The notes under the pieces: generated by a model
The model's input: the letters and a program-made list of their open reading frames with translations, nothing else
The model's database searches: none
What the model was told of the DNA's origin: nothing
DNA from: Amaurobius ferox
Taxonomy: Eukaryota; Arthropoda; Arachnida; Araneae; Amaurobiidae
DNA length: 64,000 nucleotides
NCBI GenBank assembly: GCA_951213105.1
Contig: OX578140.1
Coordinates: 27,744,362 to 27,808,361 of the forward strand
Reading direction: 5' to 3'
Part shown: positions 58,489 through 64,000 of the stretch, in pieces
Layout of the letters: the number at the start of each line of letters is the position of its first letter
How positions within the stretch are numbered: position 1 is the stretch's first letter
Made by a program: the position numbers and the translations under genes

Positions 58489-58535
58489 TATTGTGCTTTT
58501 ATATAATATTGTGCTTTTATATAATATTGTGCTGC
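58489..58535. repeat. three tandem copies of a ~20-bp unit
   Basis: ATATTGTGCTTTTATATA repeats in succession. Confidence 0.9.
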
Positions 58536-58682
58536 TTCTGACGTTAGAGCATTTTTTTAATTATTTTATTGTTACCAAAAGTTCTGTATAGCATTCATCT
58601 TCTCTACAAATAAGCCATTGTCGTCTTCTAGTGCTGTAGATTACGCATATATCCGTAAATTATGCAAAATGTCTGTAAATTA

Positions 58683-59289
<607 letters not shown>

Positions 59290-59610
59290 ATCATTTCTCT
59301 TCCTAAGTAGATAAATTTAATTAATTCCTAGTTAGTGCTTTGGCATGATTTCAGGATAAATTTTAAGTTTTGTAAAACCCGCGTATCTTCGTGACGGGAG
59401 TTTAATAATCCATGAGCAAATGATAAATATTGCGGATTTATGGTACTCGTCAGCCGTGGTGTGTTCGATAATTACATTTGCTTGAGAAGAAGAAGCTTTA
59501 ATTGAAACTTATCTCGTGGTTGACTACGTTTCATTTCTTGAATTTCAAATTAGGTGTGTTCATCTCAGCAATATAGCTCATCTGACAGGGTGCAAAAAAA
59601 TTATATTACC
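59290..59610 (+). repeat. Family G old direct repeat, copy 2
   Basis: Matches 57340: CTCTTCCTAAGTAGATAAA, ATCTTCGTGACGGGAGTTTA, GAAGAAGCTTTAATTGAAAC, TTATCT. Confidence 0.4.
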
Positions 59611-60492
59611 CAGTGAAATTACTGCGTAAGTTGGTTTTTTGGCCGACAAGAAATGAAATTTAAATACTATTACGTTTTCCGTATGAAAGTTGCTATATTT
59701 GAAGTAGAAATCAAAGTTGTGAAATAATCTATTTTACCAACTTAACAGTAGTATACATGTATTTGTGAAAAGTTGGTAAAATTTCTTTAACTTAACAATT
59801 CTTGGACGAAATAGATATACAAAGAAAGTATAATAATGCTTTGGTATCAAACAGTGCAAGCACCAGCGTCGGTGGTCTAATTGAGCTCTTGTTAGCACTC
59901 TTCATAGAATAGTCGATAGCTCCAGTGATGGAAAAGAAACTGATATGAAGTAAGTTTGCTGCAGTTCATAGTGAATGATGAAGTAAAACATGCTTGGAAT
60001 ATAGCGTTACATGACTCAAACAGCATGAAGCTACATTGACCATATTTATAGCCACAAATTTTGTTTGGAAATATACGAATTGGCAGTTTTGTGATTGATG
60101 CTTGAAGATTCATTAATGCTTGAAAGAGACATTGTTGCATTGATGCTTAAAAGAGACATTGTCGTCGTAATGAACTTGTTACATTTTCCAGAAAATTTTA
60201 CAGTTCGTATTCTAAAACAAGCAATTCTAAAATGAAATATTTTAAAATTAGACTTAAAATTTCAAAAGAATGAAGTACATTATATACATATAAAAAGGAA
60301 ACATATTATGTTCAATCAATATGCTACAATACGTCTAAATTTCAGCACAAAAATATTTCAGAAAACTACGAAAAATGCAAGATTTTTATATTTAATAATT
60401 TGAAAATTTTTAATTTCAGAAATTTATAAAATAAAATTTACTATATAAGGTATTATAAAATTTGTTTTTAATGCAATCATTATATCAATTTG
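59611..60492. other. no recognised feature
   Basis: AT-rich. The frame at 59892-60140 (-) has no known motif; a short repeat TTAATGCTTGAAAGAGACATT is seen near 60110-60160. Confidence 0.35.
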
Positions 60493-60538
60493 AATGCTAT
60501 CATTATATCAAAATCAATTTTGATATAATGATTGCATT
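60493..60538. repeat. near-perfect palindrome, 22-bp arms, 2-bp loop
   Basis: The inner 16-bp arms ATCATTATATCAAAAT and ATTTTGATATAATGAT (60499-60514, 60517-60532) are perfect, and five further bases pair beyond one mismatch. A third copy of ATGCAATCATTATATCA lies just to the left (60471-60487). Confidence 0.93.
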
Positions 60539-60645
60539 AAAATGAAAATTGCGCATTCCTATGTTAAGTGTTAAAAGACAGCAATAATATATGTCAACAT
60601 TTATATATTTTAGAACAATACACTGGAATGGATTACATACAGTGT

Positions 60646-61055
60646 TCCTCAGGAAGTCTTTAAACACACTAATAACTTTGTAAGGGAATAGTATTCATGC
60701 GTATACACGTTAGGTCAATCTACAGTAAAGTAGTTATTCCCGACCGAATAATTGTGATTAATGTTCCCCCTAGCGTAAAATTTAAAAAGTTTCGATATGA
60801 ACTCAGCAAATTAATATAGACGACAGAGACAATTGCAAAGTTGTAGATCTGCATTCATCAAAGTGTTCCGCAGAATTCCGGGGTTCCGCAACAGTATTCA
60901 AGGAGTTCCACTACATGATAGTTTTATGTAAATTCCCTTAGAAAAAAAAAAGAAAAATGTTTTGAATGCATAATTTCGACTAGAGTGGAACTTTTCTCAT
61001 TTTGAGGTTCCGCAATCAAAAATAATTTCAAAAGGGTTCTAAGACCAAAACAGTT
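60646..61055. mobile_element. possible hAT-type MITE
   Basis: Left CAGTGTTCCTCAGG and right, inverted, AACTGTTTTGGTCTTAGAACC resemble the CAGTG(G/T)TTCTxAACC tips of hAT elements. GGGTTCCGCAACAG and GAGGTTCCGCAATC inside fit hAT MITEs with inner repeats. Weak; no 8-bp duplication confirmed. Confidence 0.25.
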
Positions 61056-61749
61056 TGACAAACGATGTTATATGATCAAGTATTGTCTAATTAATAAGTA
61101 TACACAGTAAAAATGTTACAAAAGTCACATATTTGACACAATAGAATTATTGACAAATGACTGTGCTTTTCCGTAAAGCCGAAATAATTAATGCTTACAT
61201 GCAGGACTGTGGTCTACAGAATATGTAATATGCTCACAGTCAGCAACAATGAGTATTTGAGTTAAAAAAAGAGCATGTCTGAGGACATTGGCAAGCATTG
61301 CAGGTTTCATTGTGTAATAGATCTTACTCGTGTAACTTCTTTAAAGTATGTATTGACTTCCATATACGCTTTTTATGAGATTATGATATCGATTCTAACC
61401 AATAATACAGTATTCTGCAAATTTCTAATTAGCATTTCTCGTCTATCTCGCTTTGTAGTGAAGTTCGTCATCATGGCTTTTAAAATGACTCCTTTAGGAG
61501 CGCTTTAATCCATTTTACTCTTCCCAGTATGATCACTCTATTACAGATAGTCCTAAAGTGTACATTATATGACATTTTCTTACAGTTATTTCAGTGCTTA
61601 ACGACTTTCCCAGCAAACATTGTATGGCCATTGAAATCGCTTACATATAAAACTGTTAAGTCCGTATTCTCTTTAAGTCAGTAAAATGTTATAAATGCAA
61701 ATTAATTTTCTTAGGCAGGAATATTTCAGAACGATGATAATTAACGTTA
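61056..61749. other. no recognised feature
   Basis: AT-rich. The frame 61275-61508 (+) has no domain I recognise. Confidence 0.35.
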
Positions 61750-61980
61750 TATTTACCTACTTAAAGTTAACGTGAAATATGTATTGAAAGTTTGATGTGA
61801 AACTTACTCCAAATCACGGTTCGCCAACTTTGTTATTCGCACCGCTAAAATTATGAATATGTAGATAATATTAGTTGACGTTGTAGTAAAGGGCAATGCT
61901 CGGGGACATAAAGGTGCGCAGGGAGAAATGTTCTATGAAAATGATAGATTAATGGAATAGGATTTAATAGTTTATTGTAT
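61750..61980 (+). repeat. Family F old repeat, copy 3 (weak)
   Basis: GACATAAAGGTGCGCAGGGAG and AATGATAGATTAATGG resemble the closing part of 45410-45720. Confidence 0.3.
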
Positions 61981-62059
61981 TATAATTTCGTTTCAAAAGT
62001 AATTTTGCATTTTAATTATATATGTTTTATTGCAATTAAATGAATATTCTTACATATTC

Positions 62060-62135
62060 GGAGTGATGAATCTGGTAGCCGGACTAGACATAATCCAGGA
62101 GACCAGGTTTCGATTACCGATTTCAGCCGTGACAC
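62060..62135 (+). mobile_element. possible tRNA-like SINE head
   Basis: TCTGGTAGCCGGACTAG followed ~25 nt later by CAGGTTTCGATTACCG resembles tRNA-type A and B boxes, with an extra base in the B box. No tail or duplicate located. Confidence 0.25.
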
Positions 62136-64000
62136 AAATTAGGTGAGGTGACAACCGGAGGGTATTAAAACTGAGACGACTGGCTTATATAACTGGTTTA
62201 TATAGTCCTAAAGAGGAATTAGTTGGAAATAGCAGAAATTTCTACTTGATTTTCTTATAACTTTCTCTACATATTCTTTGTCTTGTATCGCAATTAGTAT
62301 CAGTTTTCAATTTCAGGCAAATTTTTCTTTTATACATTTGACAATAGCTTTAAAAACATCGATGCATTTATTGAATGGATCTTGATTTTAACACCCCCTC
62401 ACATTTTCCCCCGAAACTCGGTATGCAGATACCTCAGGGGAAGATGCATAATTGATTAAAAATTCGTTGCCAGTAAGTGAACAGAGATGTTTCAGAGAAT
62501 ATGTCAAAAGCTCATTCTATAGCGCATATACAAAAACGTTTCTGAGCTACTAGAGCTACTATCTGATCAGTGCTGTGATTACGATGCTTTCAGTAGTCAG
62601 AACAGATGGCTCGATCATCCACCGGCTGGTGTAGTGGTGTTAAGGCCATGCATATCAGTCGGCGTCAAAATGGCGTTATCGATTAATGCCACTGCTGCAT
62701 AGTGCTGGTGTTTGTATATGTAGTTTAAATTAGTCTTTTAATATGGCTTCAGCTATCAAGCTTGTAAACGGGCATCACATCTGGAATGACAGTGTGGGTA
62801 ATCATCTCACATGCCAGTCAGTCTCACGCAAGATATCCCGAGAACAGTTCCGTTGCTTATGATATCTTGTCTATTTTGGGAGTCATTTTCCAGCATAACA
62901 ACGCTCGACTACTCGCAGTACACGCCTCTCAATATAGATCTAGCTTGGATCATGGATCTAGCTTGGATATTTTGTATTAATGTATCTACATAAAATTTAT
63001 AGAATTACATGTATCTGTCTATTTAGTTATCTTAACTACACACACATAGAGAGCATTTGTTTAAAGTAGTATAATGTGTTCAGTAGGGTCTTTAAACTTT
63101 ATCTTAATTTTACTTAATTTCAAAATGCAAATTTAAAATTTTTGGAAAGACAGACTTCTTCAAAGCAGTGTAAAATCTTTAACGTAAACATAGGTGCTTT
63201 TTTATGATCCTGGTCAATAGATATTTCTGTTAAATACTATATTTGAATCATCGTGCTTTAAATTAACATGAATAATGGAATAAATGGATCAAAATAAATT
63301 AATGAATCCTTTCATCCAGGTATATGGTAATGAAAAGTGTATTTGGTAATAAAGTCTTCTCCGTTTCTTAAGACAGTGGATTAAAATTGATTCTTATGAC
63401 TACAAAATTATCAAAATTTTTATTCATAAATTAATCCCATTTTTCACTGTACTGGAATTGTCCAATTTTCCACGTTAAAAAATAATCTACGAATTTTTAA
63501 TTTCTTACTACTATTTCGTTTTACGATTTACATGCAAAATATATGCTTTTATGCGTATTCTCTGCATGATTACAACTGATCATATCTTAATACAACTGTA
63601 ATAGCGGAGTTCAACCGAATGACCCAAGTAGCCAACGACTAACAAATCTTATAGCATAAACCAATGATTGGCAACCCCAGTTGCAAAAACAGATGTTATT
63701 CTCGATTTATATGACCTTAATTTACACATTTGTTTTGCAGTATCAATCTACAGCATAAATAAAGGATTAGGGGTAATTCAGTCTAACCGATCACAAATTC
63801 ACTTGCTGCGAAGCAGATTACATATGTAAGCGTTTTAGCTACAATCCCCTGTTATAACGAAATCTCCATAAATGCAAAGTAAGTATTTTCCAAATGATTT
63901 TAAACCAATATATTGCAATGTTACTGTTCTTCAACAGACGTATTTAATGAAAATTTATCAAGTTATTCCATCCGAAGGATAACCAGTACTGTGGTTTGTG
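62136..64000. other. no recognised feature
   Basis: AT-rich to the window end. TGGTGTAGTGGTGTTAAGG near 62629 is another A-box-like string without a convincing B box. ATCATGGATCTAGCTTGGAT is partly duplicated at 62937-62970. Confidence 0.4.

Noticed and set aside
60646..61055. Firm call of a hAT element
   Set aside because: The tips only loosely match and no 8-bp duplication could be confirmed; kept as a low-confidence feature.

Overview
This window looks like AT-rich nuclear DNA from an arthropod. The evidence is the density and type of transposon debris: several Tc1/mariner-superfamily transposase remnants (including the DUF4817-type helix-turn-helix head common in arthropods), a tRNA-derived SINE, a Penelope-like remnant with a GIY-YIG domain, LTR fragments, and many TA, CA and CTGT microsatellites. 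I found no intact host gene, no rRNA and no functional tRNA. Almost all open frames are short chance frames or pieces of dead transposases. The species cannot be named from the sequence.

Layout. 1.8-5 kb: a mariner-like element with long inverted ends, then two head-to-tail copies of a palindrome-ended element (family B) and a second mariner remnant. 6.7-7.1 kb: a full-length SINE. 8.2-10.9 kb: a dispersed repeat (family D), an LTR with its polypurine tract, and a fold-back element. 11.4-12.5 kb: a family A element. 13-17.1 kb: a mariner MITE, then a 3.28-kb element with 9-bp target duplications, terminal inverted repeats of about 0.6-0.7 kb built from ~170-bp subrepeats, and a degraded gene for a protein I cannot assign to a named superfamily. 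21-28 kb: two more mariner derivatives, nested family A/B/C elements and a Tc1-like element. 28.8-30.7 kb: a Penelope-like remnant between inverted copies of its terminal repeat, each with a hammerhead-ribozyme-like core. 35.3-36.3 kb: a repeat-rich element with a 39-bp tandem array and a perfect five-unit heat-shock element. 40-43.4 kb: a second LTR copy and a nested D/C pair. 49-51.9 kb: two family C elements head-to-tail. 52.4-56.9 kb: three more family A elements. The remaining intervals are AT-rich and unassigned.

Main patterns. Three sequence-unrelated families (A, B, C) share one architecture: a 25-40 nt leader, a 12-14 nt subterminal motif, an internal microsatellite in A, B and C, and a 3' palindrome whose arm repeats the subterminal motif. 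With head-to-tail copies and no clear target duplication, this suggests non-autonomous Helentron/Helitron-like elements (inference). The strongest candidates for something undescribed are the 13.8-17.1 kb element and its protein, and the 35.3-36.3 kb element carrying a heat-shock motif.
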